This document shows positions 1 through 6,369 of a stretch of DNA of 10,626 nt, one piece after another (position 1 is the first letter of the stretch; every line of letters starts with the position of its first letter). Under the pieces are notes generated by a model, which made no database searches, was not told where the DNA came from, and saw nothing but the letters and a program-made list of their open reading frames with translations. Position numbers and translations under genes: made by a program. The stretch is from an uncultured Lachnospiraceae bacterium (lineage in GTDB: Bacteria; Bacillota; Clostridia; Lachnospirales; Lachnospiraceae). Location: contig CALAEX010000198.1 of NCBI GenBank assembly GCA_937891165.1, forward strand, positions 1 through 10,626, read 5' to 3'.

Positions 1-419
1 TTGACAGGGGTAGTTTGCGCTTTTTTGCTACCTAGAAGGTTTTGTTTCAGAGTAATAGTAATTCCAAGCGTTGCAAATTTTTCTATTATTTTATAGTTAC
101 GTGCGATTCTATTATTTAATGCGTTTTCTAATGTTTGATTTAAAATTTCGTTTTGTTCTTCTACAAATAAACCAAGAATATGGATATCTTTTTCTTTGTA
201 TCCTGCGGAAATTTCCACACCAGAATATACTTCGATTGGCGTTCCTTGGGATTTGTAATAAGTAGCTCGTTCTTTGGCAGCAGTAATTCCTTTTACGGTG
301 TCATGGTCAGTAAGAGCAATGGCGGATAGGGAAAGCAAGACTGCATGGTCCACTACTTCGACAGGAGAAAGTGTTCCATCGGAAGCAGTGGAGTGAACAT
401 GTAAATCAATGTATTTCAT
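1..419 (-). CDS. PHP-domain metal-dependent phosphoesterase, N-terminal part (cut by window edge)
   Basis: The reverse strand reads from an ATG at 417-419 and is still open at base 1, giving the first 139 residues. It begins MKYIDLHVHSTASDG and has the metal-binding set of the PHP family: H7, H9 and D14 (HVHSTASDG), H39 in TDHDT, E69 in SGVEIS and H80 in DIHILG. This arrangement is that of the TrpH/YciV branch, whose characterised members are a 3',5'-nucleoside bisphosphate phosphatase and the 5'-3' exonuclease RNase AM. Which substrate this one uses cannot be told from the fragment. Relatives are about 280 residues, so roughly half is missing to the left. An AAAGGA ribosome binding site lies just upstream of the ATG. 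It follows the small membrane-protein gene on the same strand after a 130-bp gap in which I found no convincing promoter or terminator. The family call is firm and the exact activity is open. Confidence 0.88.
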   Translation of the reverse strand, partial: MKYIDLHVHSTASDGTLSPVEVVDHAVLLSLSAIALTDHDTVKGITAAKERATYYKSQGTPIEVYSGVEISAGYKEKDIHILGLFVEEQNEILNQTLENALNNRIARNYKIIEKFATLGITITLKQNLLGSKKAQTTPV

Positions 420-549
420 ACTAATTCCTTTCTTTTTCATGTACTTTGATAGTGATAAGCAAGTAGTGAAGCGGATGGAAAATATCTATTTCACTTAGTA
501 TCTCTTTATTATGTAAAAGTATATCATAAAAATTCTAAAATTTCTATCA

Positions 550-906
550 TTAACTAAACATACCTCCAAAACATCCAGCTACTAAAGAAAAAGCAAAAAA
601 GGTTAAAAGTCGTTCGATAGAAAATCCAGAAGAAAAAGTAAGAGATAATACAACTGCAAGATATATTAGAAAAAAGATAGCACCGAAACATAATCCCCAA
701 AGAAAACGGCGTTTTGAGGTATGCTTTGCAAAGTAAAAACTGCCAATAAATGAAGATAGGCAATAAGCAATTATGAGAAGTGGGGACATCACAGAATCGG
801 TCCATTCTGTTTTATACATAAGAAAGGCAAGGAAAAAAATGAGTGCAGTAAAAAGAATAGAAGAAAATAAAAGTCCTTTTACAAGGGAAATAATGGTTTG
901 TTTCAT
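550..906 (-). CDS. Small four-helix membrane protein, TIGR04086/YrzE-like (DUF3792)
   Basis: A 118-residue integral membrane protein of unknown function. Four hydrophobic segments are visible at about residues 8-31, 40-60, 68-91 and 99-117, with a basic cytoplasmic-type loop (KHTSKRR, 61-67) between the second and third. The Gly-rich third and fourth helices (GLCFG, VAGCFGG) and the total size fit the TIGR04086 family common in Firmicutes. That assignment rests on pattern memory, not on a search. The ATG at 906 is chosen because GGAGG lies 9 bases before it; an upstream ATG at 933 would add a polar leader and has no such site. It is divergent from the transporter cluster, with about 150 bp between the two starts, and co-oriented with the PHP gene. 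No catalytic motif is seen. Confidence 0.72.
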   Translation of the reverse strand: MKQTIISLVKGLLFSSILFTALIFFLAFLMYKTEWTDSVMSPLLIIAYCLSSFIGSFYFAKHTSKRRFLWGLCFGAIFFLIYLAVVLSLTFSSGFSIERLLTFFAFSLVAGCFGGMFS

Positions 907-991
907 AAGAAAATACCTCCGAAAAGGGTACATTTATCAATATTTATATGAGAGGAAAAGCAGGAAAATTCTTGATACAAAAAAACAGGGG

Positions 992-1020
992 TTGCGATAT
1001 TTTTATTTTTGTTGTATGAT
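992..1020 (+). promoter_or_regulatory. Sigma-A type promoter of the transport cluster
   Basis: TTGCGA (992-997) and TATGAT (1015-1020) are separated by exactly 17 bases, close to the vegetative sigma-factor consensus. Transcription would start near 1027 and leave a leader of about 30 bases. That leader includes an AAGGAGG ribosome binding site at 1044-1050, 7 bases before the ATG of the solute-binding lipoprotein gene. The call is from consensus matching only. A less good TTGATA lies further upstream at 972-977. Confidence 0.6.
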
Positions 1021-1057
1021 GTGCGTGCAATAGAATATTTTTTAAGGAGGATTGTTT

Positions 1058-2599
1058 ATGAGAAGAAATTTACTTCTTACCTTACTTTTGTGTTCCATGA
1101 TGATTGTACTTTGTGCATGCAAAGACGGTACGGGAAATGGAAACAGTTCGGGCAATAGTTCTTCCGGAACTCCTACAACTGGTGGCAGCATTGTTGTAGG
1201 AATTACACAGGATTTGGACAGTCTTGACCCACATGTTGCAGTTGCGGCAGGAACCGACGAAGTTCTGTTTAATGTCTTTGAAGGCCTTGTAAAGGCAGAC
1301 AAAAACGGAAATTTTGTGGAAGCAGTAGCAAAGAGTTATGTTATTTCCGAAGATGCAATGACCTATACATTTACTCTTAGAGAAAATGTGAAATTTCATA
1401 ACGGAAAATTAGTTACTGTGGAAGATGTTGTATACTCGATGAAACGATGTGCTGGTTTGCTAGAAGTTCAAGACCCGAACGTATTAGTAGAATCAGCACT
1501 TTCTGTTATTTCTGATGTAGTAGCAGTAGATGAACAAACAATAGAATTACAACTTTCACAGGCAAATACCGAATTATTGCCTTATTTGACTTGTGCGATT
1601 ATTCCATGTGACTATGATGCACAGGCAACATCACCAGTTGGAACAGGTCCATTTCGGTTTGTTTCTTATGCACCACTAGAAAGCTTTGTTGTGGAAAAGT
1701 TTGAAGATTATTATGGAACACCTGCATATCTTGATAAAGTGACATTTAAGATTTATGCAAATACCGATGCTGCATTTTTAGAATTGATGGCAAATAAGAT
1801 TGATGTCTTTCCTTATTTGACGAATGAGCAAGCAGCTTTGTTAGAAGATAAGTATAGCATTGAAACAGGAAGTATGAATTTAGTGCAGGCATTGTTTTTG
1901 AATAATAAGACAGCTCCATTTGATGATGTGAGAGTACGTCAAGCATTTTGTTATGCGATTAATCGTCAGGAAATTTTAGATATGTTATCTGGTGGCAAGG
2001 GTACTATGATTTATAGCAATATGCTTCCTGGCTTAGAAAAGTATTATGAAACAGAGTTAGAAACCTATTCTTATAATATAGAACAGGCAAAAAAACTGTT
2101 AAAAAAAGCAGGATATGAAAATGGACTTTCAATTACCATTACTGTTCCATCTAACTATCAGTATCATATGGATACCGCACAGGTAATTGTAGAACAGTTA
2201 AAACAGATAGGAGTAACTGCTACGATTGAACCAATTGAATGGGCGTCTTGGTTATCAGATGTCTATAGTGCAAGAGAGTATCAAGCAACGATTATTGGAT
2301 TAGATTCTAATTTAGCACCAAGCGATATTTTAAAACGATATGTATCAAGTGCAAGTAATAACTTTGTCAACTATGAAAGTGCAGACTTTGATTCTGTATT
2401 TGCACTTGCCGTAGGAACAGTAGATGAAAATGAAAAAGTGACACACTATAAGTACCTTCAACGCTTATTAGCAACAGAAGCGGCAAGTGTTTATTTACAA
2501 GACCCAGCTCTGCTTACAGCAGTTAACAAAGAATTAGGCGGATATACATTCTATCCTGTATTTGCACAAGATATGGCACTTATTTATTATAAAGAGTAA
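1058..2599 (+). CDS. Peptide-type ABC transporter solute-binding lipoprotein (SBP family 5)
   Basis: A 513-residue extracellular substrate receptor of the oligopeptide/dipeptide/nickel class (PF00496). It has a type II signal peptide with lipobox LCAC. Cys21 would be lipidated, tethering the protein to the outer face of the membrane. A Gly/Ser/Asn linker (22-43) leads to the mature domain, which opens with GGSIVVGITQDLDSLDPH. Family landmarks follow: VEAVAKSY...FTLRENVKFHNGK (87 onward) and VRQAF in the second lobe (293-297). Length is normal for the family. The ATG at 1058 is preferred over an in-frame TTG at 1052 because AAGGAGG ends only one base before the TTG but 7 bases before the ATG. 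The substrate cannot be read from sequence: peptides are the default, but nickel, heme and glutathione receptors share the fold. The gene is separated from the permease genes by a 230-bp gap holding a structured repeat. Confidence 0.93.
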   Translation: MRRNLLLTLLLCSMMIVLCACKDGTGNGNSSGNSSSGTPTTGGSIVVGITQDLDSLDPHVAVAAGTDEVLFNVFEGLVKADKNGNFVEAVAKSYVISEDAMTYTFTLRENVKFHNGKLVTVEDVVYSMKRCAGLLEVQDPNVLVESALSVISDVVAVDEQTIELQLSQANTELLPYLTCAIIPCDYDAQATSPVGTGPFRFVSYAPLESFVVEKFEDYYGTPAYLDKVTFKIYANTDAAFLELMANKIDVFPYLTNEQAALLEDKYSIETGSMNLVQALFLNNKTAPFDDVRVRQAFCYAINRQEILDMLSGGKGTMIYSNMLPGLEKYYETELETYSYNIEQAKKLLKKAGYENGLSITITVPSNYQYHMDTAQVIVEQLKQIGVTATIEPIEWASWLSDVYSAREYQATIIGLDSNLAPSDILKRYVSSASNNFVNYESADFDSVFALAVGTVDENEKVTHYKYLQRLLATEAASVYLQDPALLTAVNKELGGYTFYPVFAQDMALIYYKE

Positions 2600-2659
2600 A
2601 AAAAGTAGTAGTTCTATTATTTTAATTTTTTATAAATAAAGTGTTTTGGCAATTGGAAG

Positions 2660-2794
2660 AAGCCGTACTCTGCTTGGTATCTAGCAAGGACCGTTAAGAA
2701 ACGGCAGTCCTTGGCGAGGTTTTTTCGAGCCTAGTACTGCTCCGTTTCGCTACGAGCGAGAGCGTGTCCTAGCAGATACCAAACAGAGGGGCTT
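2660..2794 (+). repeat. Structured intergenic element, copy 1 (probable cis-acting RNA fold)
   Basis: This ~135-bp element lies between the receptor and first permease genes and is homologous to 4595-4734. On the plus strand the arms 2660-2682 and 2774-2794 form a long closing stem with small interruptions. Inside it, AGGAC (2687-2691) pairs with GTCCT (2766-2770), and GAAACGG (2698-2704) pairs with CCGTTTC (2742-2748). An arm at 2705-2739 follows: CAGT/ACTG, then CT/AG, a T.T mismatch, GGC (2713-2715)/GCC (2729-2731), tandem G.A/A.G (2716-2717 with 2727-2728), one G-C pair and a loop of G plus six T. A small hairpin at 2756-2763 is GC-GAGA-GC, a GNRA tetraloop. The base of the closing stem ends GGGGCTTTT, so partial termination after the receptor gene is possible. 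Non-canonical pairs and GNRA loops make sense only as plus-strand RNA. No named family is recognised. Confidence 0.8.
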
Positions 2795-2830
2795 TTAATT
2801 AATATATAATACAGAGGAGGAAGTACAAAA

Positions 2831-3769
2831 GTGAAATTTATTGCAAAAAAAATAGGAACATTGTTTCTTACACTTCTTATTATTTCATTTTTAAGTTTTC
2901 TTGCTTTTTCCTTAATTCCTGGTGATGCTGCTCTTTCGTCTCTTGGTGTAGATGGTGATAAAGAGGCTGTGGAGGCATTACGAGAAGAACTTGGTTTAAA
3001 TCGTCCGATTCCAGTGCAATATGGCGATTGGTTATTCTCAGCTTTACAAGGTGATTTTGGCGAGTCTACTCAGTACCATTTACCTGTAAAAGAATTAGTA
3101 GCACAACGGCTTCCTGTTACAATCACATTAGCAATTTATGCGATGTTTTTTGTAATTCTTGTATCGTTTCCTTCTGGCTTATTTTCGGCAAGGAAGCCGG
3201 AAGGAATTTTGGATACGATGATTATGGTAGTATCTCAACTTGGTATGGCAATTCCTCAGTTTTTTCTTGGTATTTTACTGACGTTTGTGTTTGGTATTGT
3301 TCTTTCTTTATTTCCAGTCGGTGGTTATGTTAGTTATAAGGAAGACCTGGTAGGATTTCTTAGTTTTTTAATTTTACCAGCAATAGCTGTGGCTGTTCCT
3401 AAAGCTTCCATGATGACACGTTATATTAGAAATACGGTAGTAGCACAGATGAAACTAGATTATGTCAGAACAGCTCGTGGTAAAGGAAATTCGGAGAAAA
3501 GAATATTAGTGCATCATGTGTTAAAAAATGCGATGTTGCCTGTTGTAACAATGTTGGCAATGATGATAGCAGATGTAATGGCAGGAAGTATTGTAGTGGA
3601 GCAAGTATTTAATATTCCGGGGCTTGGTAGACTTTTGATTACCTCAATTGCAAACAGAGATTATCCTGTTGTACAAGCAATTGTGTTATATATGGCGTGT
3701 GTGGTTGTGATTATGAATACATTGGCAGATATGTTGTATCAAAAACTTGACCCAAGAATACAAAGGTGA
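2831..3769 (+). CDS. Peptide-type ABC transporter permease, DppB/OppB family
   Basis: A 312-residue inner-membrane permease, one half of the channel of the family 5 importer. It begins with the typical helix MKFIAKKIGTLFLTLLIIS, then the FSLIPGDAA motif and the conserved periplasmic stretch around LNRPIPVQYGDW and GDFGES. About six membrane spans follow. The cytoplasmic EAA loop, which couples to the ATPase, starts near Y211 (YVRTARGKG, then HHVLKNAMLP). The C-terminal half keeps the family landmarks VVEQVFNIPGLG and RDYP, and the protein ends with LDPRIQR as relatives do, so it looks intact. The start is a GTG with GAGGAGG (2814-2820) 10 bases upstream. Its stop overlaps the region that holds the ribosome binding site of the next permease gene, a sign of coupled translation. 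Confidence 0.94.
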   Translation: MKFIAKKIGTLFLTLLIISFLSFLAFSLIPGDAALSSLGVDGDKEAVEALREELGLNRPIPVQYGDWLFSALQGDFGESTQYHLPVKELVAQRLPVTITLAIYAMFFVILVSFPSGLFSARKPEGILDTMIMVVSQLGMAIPQFFLGILLTFVFGIVLSLFPVGGYVSYKEDLVGFLSFLILPAIAVAVPKASMMTRYIRNTVVAQMKLDYVRTARGKGNSEKRILVHHVLKNAMLPVVTMLAMMIADVMAGSIVVEQVFNIPGLGRLLITSIANRDYPVVQAIVLYMACVVVIMNTLADMLYQKLDPRIQR

Positions 3770-3780
3770 GGAAAGTAAAA

Positions 3781-4563
3781 ATGAAGCAAAAAGTAAACTA
3801 TAGTTTAATGATTGGATATACATTGATTTTTCTTGTGGTGCTTATGGCCATTGTTGGACTTTTTTATACACCATATCCACCCAATGAAATGAATGGACTT
3901 ATGAAAAATCAACCCCCAAGTTTTTCTCATCTATTTGGAACAGACCAGTTTGGCAGAGATATTTTTAGTCGTGTATTAGAAGGTGCTTCTACTAGTTTTT
4001 TCATTGCTGTTAGTGTTGTTTTGATTGGGGCTATCGTAGGTGGCTTTTTAGGAGCAATTACTGCTTATTATGGCGGGATATTGGATGCAGTGATGATGCG
4101 TGTGACGGATGTATTAGCATCGTTTCCGAGCGTATTGTTAGCGATTTGCTTTGTAGCAGTGATAGGTACAGGTACTTACAATTTAATTTTAGCACTTGGA
4201 ATTGTATTTATTCCAAGTTTTATCAGAGTAGTACGAAGTGAAGTTTTAGTACAAAAAGAATTGGATTATGTGAAAAATGCAAAACTGATGCAGGCAGGGA
4301 ATTTGCGTATTTTAGTGTTGCATATATTGCCAAATATCAGGCCTGTGTTAATGACCTCTTTATTGGTTGGATTTCAAAATGCTGTTTTATCAGAAGCAGG
4401 AATGAGTTATTTGGGACTTGGGGTGACACAACCTGACCCAAGCCTTGGGAGAATGTTGTCAGAGGCACAAGGGTATTTGTGGAATGCACCATGGTATGCA
4501 TTAGCACCGGGGTTGACGATACTGGCACTTACACTAGGACTAGGGTTAGTTTCAAAAAATTAA
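3781..4563 (+). CDS. Peptide-type ABC transporter permease, DppC/OppC family, apparently lacking its C-terminal tail
   Basis: A 260-residue partner permease. It shows the family's N-terminal helix, then HLFGTDQFGRDIFSRVL, the EAA loop from about Y163 (YVKNAKLMQAG ... HILPN) and the SEAGMSYLGLG motif near 204-214. The ATG at 3781 is chosen because the GAGG at 3768-3771 is 9 bases before it. An in-frame GTG at 3766 overlaps the previous stop but has no ribosome binding site. The end is odd: members usually finish with a segment like GxNLxxxGLRDxLDPR, but here the protein stops at LGLGLVSKN right after an A6 run, about 10-20 residues short. One extra A in that run would keep frame to about 4608, but that extension does not resemble the family tail either. 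Structured element copy 2 starts 31 bases after the stop. Most family motifs are present, so it may still work. Confidence 0.9.
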   Translation: MKQKVNYSLMIGYTLIFLVVLMAIVGLFYTPYPPNEMNGLMKNQPPSFSHLFGTDQFGRDIFSRVLEGASTSFFIAVSVVLIGAIVGGFLGAITAYYGGILDAVMMRVTDVLASFPSVLLAICFVAVIGTGTYNLILALGIVFIPSFIRVVRSEVLVQKELDYVKNAKLMQAGNLRILVLHILPNIRPVLMTSLLVGFQNAVLSEAGMSYLGLGVTQPDPSLGRMLSEAQGYLWNAPWYALAPGLTILALTLGLGLVSKN

Positions 4564-4594
4564 GTGTTAGGATCCCTTTGTCAATAACTTTCGC

Positions 4595-4734
4595 AAACGT
4601 CTTACTCTAGTGGAATAGTAAGGAGGACCGTAAAGAGACGTTCGCACTTAGCGAGGTCTTTTCGAGCTTAGTGCGGCTACGTCTCGTTCCGAGCGAAAGC
4701 GTGTCCGACGTACATTCCACTAGAGTAGACGTTT
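4595..4734 (+). repeat. Structured intergenic element, copy 2 (probable cis-acting RNA fold)
   Basis: This 140-bp element lies between the second permease and the fused ATPase gene and is homologous to 2660-2794 in the same orientation. The closing stem is near perfect: 4595-4616 pairs with 4714-4734 over 21 bp with one bulged T. Inside, GGAC (4625-4628) pairs with GTCC (4703-4706), and GAGACGT (4635-4641) with ACGTCTC (4679-4685). An arm follows: CGCACT (4643-4648)/AGTGCG (4670-4675), a T.T mismatch, AGC (4650-4652)/GCT (4666-4668), tandem G.A/A.G (4653-4654 with 4664-4665), one G-C pair and a T-rich 7-base loop. The small hairpin 4693-4700 is GC-GAAA-GC. Helices are conserved in position but not in sequence compared with copy 1, while the joining segments and GA core are conserved in sequence. 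There is no T run after the stem, so this copy does not look like a terminator. Confidence 0.82.
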
Positions 4735-4802
4735 ATACAAATTAAAAGATTAAATTGCAAAAATTATAAAAGAAAAGATATAAATTAAAGAGGAAAAAAG
4801 TT

Positions 4803-6350
4803 ATGTTGTTGTGTGTGAAGAATTTGAATGTAGAACTGTCAAAAGAGAAACGATTAGTTCAGGGGATTAGTTTTGAGATAGAAAAGGGAGAAATTTTTGG
4901 TTTAGTGGGAGAGTCTGGTTCGGGAAAGAGCATGACTTCGCTTGCTTTATTACAGTTGTTGCCAAAGGGAGTTGTTTCTTATGCGGAACAGCTTTTTTTT
5001 AATGGTAGAGAATTAGGAGAGTTGACAGAGAAAGAATGGCAAGAGTTGCGTGGAAATGAAATTGCGATGATATTTCAAGAGCCAATGACTTCGTTGAATC
5101 CTGTGCTTACGATTGGAACACAGGTAGAGGAATGTTTGTTATTACATGACAAAGCAGGAGATAGTGAGTTACGAAAACAACGGGTGATGGAAGCGTTACA
5201 GGAAGCAGGATTAAAAGATACCGAAGAGTTGTTGAAAAAATATCCACATCAGTTATCAGGTGGTATGCGTCAGCGTGTAATGATTGCGATGGCAATGCTT
5301 TGTAAGCCAAAGTTGTTGATTGCAGATGAGCCAACAACAGCTCTAGATGCTGCAACGGAGAAAATAGTGTTGGAATTATTGTCTTATTATAGGAAAACGT
5401 ATGGAACATCTATTTTATTTATTTCCCATGACCTTTCTTTAGTTGCTAGTTTATGTGATAGAGTAGCCGTGATGAAGAAAGGACGGATTGTAGAATTAGG
5501 AACGACAAATGATATATTTTTCAATCCCAAAGAAGAATATACAAAGCAGTTGATTTCATCGGCAAAGGGAATTTTATTGGCAGAGGGTAAAAATAAACAA
5601 GCCGAATTATTATTGCGTTTAGATAATGCTGTGATACAGTATGAGGAAACTTCTTTCTTTGGTAAAAAATCAATAACAGAAGCGGTGAATGATGTGTCAT
5701 TTTCGTTATATCGGGGAGAAATTTTAGGTTTAGTTGGTGAGAGTGGTTCTGGAAAATCTAGTTTATCGAAAGCAATTACAGGACTAATTCCTTTGACGAA
5801 AGGAGCGCTTTTTATAGCAGAGAATATAAAGCGTCCTCGTATGGTTTTTCAAGACCCTTATGGTAGTTTGAATCTAGCAAAAAAGATTGGTTGGATTTTA
5901 GAAGAGCCATTAAAAATTCAAGGTGGTTTTACAAAAAAAGAAAGAAAAAGACTTGTCATAGAAGCACTAAAAGAGGTAGAATTAGACGAAGTGCATGCAG
6001 AGCGTTATGTAAGAGAATTGTCTGGTGGACAACGTCAGAGAGTAGCGATTGCAGTAGCACTCATACAAAAGCCAGATATCGTTGTGTTGGATGAACCGGT
6101 ATCTGCATTGGATGTTACGGTACAAGGACAAATTTTAAAGTTATTGTATCGATTAAAAGAAGAATATCAAATGTCTTATTTATTTGTATCTCACGACATG
6201 GCAGTTATCCGCCAAATTTGTGATAGAGTGATGATTTTATATCAAGGCGAATTGGTGGAGGAAGGCAAGACAAATGATATTTTTGAATATCCAAAACATC
6301 CTTATACAAAAAAATTAGTAGCAAAAAAATTCTTAGAAGAAGTAACATGA
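4803..6350 (+). CDS. Fused double ATPase of a peptide-type ABC importer (DppD-DppF fusion)
   Basis: A 515-residue cytoplasmic protein holding two complete nucleotide-binding domains that most family 5 importers encode as separate DppD and DppF subunits. Domain 1: Walker A GESGSGKS (36-43), Q-loop Q92 in FQEPMTSLNP, signature LSGGM (151-155), Walker B ending D175-E176 and SHDLS. Domain 2: Walker A GESGSGKS (312-319), FQDPYGSLN, signature LSGGQ (406-410), Walker B ending D430-E431 and SHDMA. All catalytic residues are present in both, so both ATP sites should be active. Fusions of this kind are known, for example GsiA and YejF. The segment between Walker A and Q-loop in domain 2 is shorter than in domain 1. 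AGAGGA sits 8 bases before the ATG. The gene follows structured element copy 2 and precedes the exporter pair by 19 bp. It most likely energises the two permeases upstream. Confidence 0.93.
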   Translation: MLLCVKNLNVELSKEKRLVQGISFEIEKGEIFGLVGESGSGKSMTSLALLQLLPKGVVSYAEQLFFNGRELGELTEKEWQELRGNEIAMIFQEPMTSLNPVLTIGTQVEECLLLHDKAGDSELRKQRVMEALQEAGLKDTEELLKKYPHQLSGGMRQRVMIAMAMLCKPKLLIADEPTTALDAATEKIVLELLSYYRKTYGTSILFISHDLSLVASLCDRVAVMKKGRIVELGTTNDIFFNPKEEYTKQLISSAKGILLAEGKNKQAELLLRLDNAVIQYEETSFFGKKSITEAVNDVSFSLYRGEILGLVGESGSGKSSLSKAITGLIPLTKGALFIAENIKRPRMVFQDPYGSLNLAKKIGWILEEPLKIQGGFTKKERKRLVIEALKEVELDEVHAERYVRELSGGQRQRVAIAVALIQKPDIVVLDEPVSALDVTVQGQILKLLYRLKEEYQMSYLFVSHDMAVIRQICDRVMILYQGELVEEGKTNDIFEYPKHPYTKKLVAKKFLEEVT

Positions 6351-6369
6351 TGGAGGACTTGGTTGGTGT

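Noticed and set aside
71..265. Plus-strand open frame of 64 codons.
   Set aside because: It is antisense to the PHP-domain gene, whose catalytic motifs read clearly on the minus strand, and it has no ribosome binding site.
773..1033. Plus-strand open frame of 86 codons across the divergent region.
   Set aside because: It overlaps the small membrane-protein gene antisense and runs through the promoter of the transport cluster; the product looks random.
2716..2728. The tandem G.A block as a classical kink-turn, and the element as a known self-cleaving ribozyme.
   Set aside because: No three-base bulge precedes the G.A pairs, and the hammerhead core CTGATGA is absent; the GAAA of copy 2 is simply a tetraloop. 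I could not match twister-sister either.
2805..2810. TATAAT between structured element copy 1 and the first permease gene.
   Set aside because: No acceptable -35 box lies 16-18 bases upstream; those bases belong to the 3' arm of the repeat.
2660..4734. The two repeats as ends of a composite transposon carrying the permease genes, or as CRISPR-like repeats.
   Set aside because: There is no transposase between them, the enclosed genes belong to the surrounding transporter, the copies are too diverged for recent insertion-sequence ends, and two 140-bp units 1.8 kb apart are not an array.
4755..4784. TTGCAA and TATAAA spaced by 18 bases ahead of the fused ATPase gene, resembling a promoter.
   Set aside because: The predicted start of transcription would fall on the ribosome binding site at 4789-4794, leaving no usable leader; the region is simply A/T-rich.
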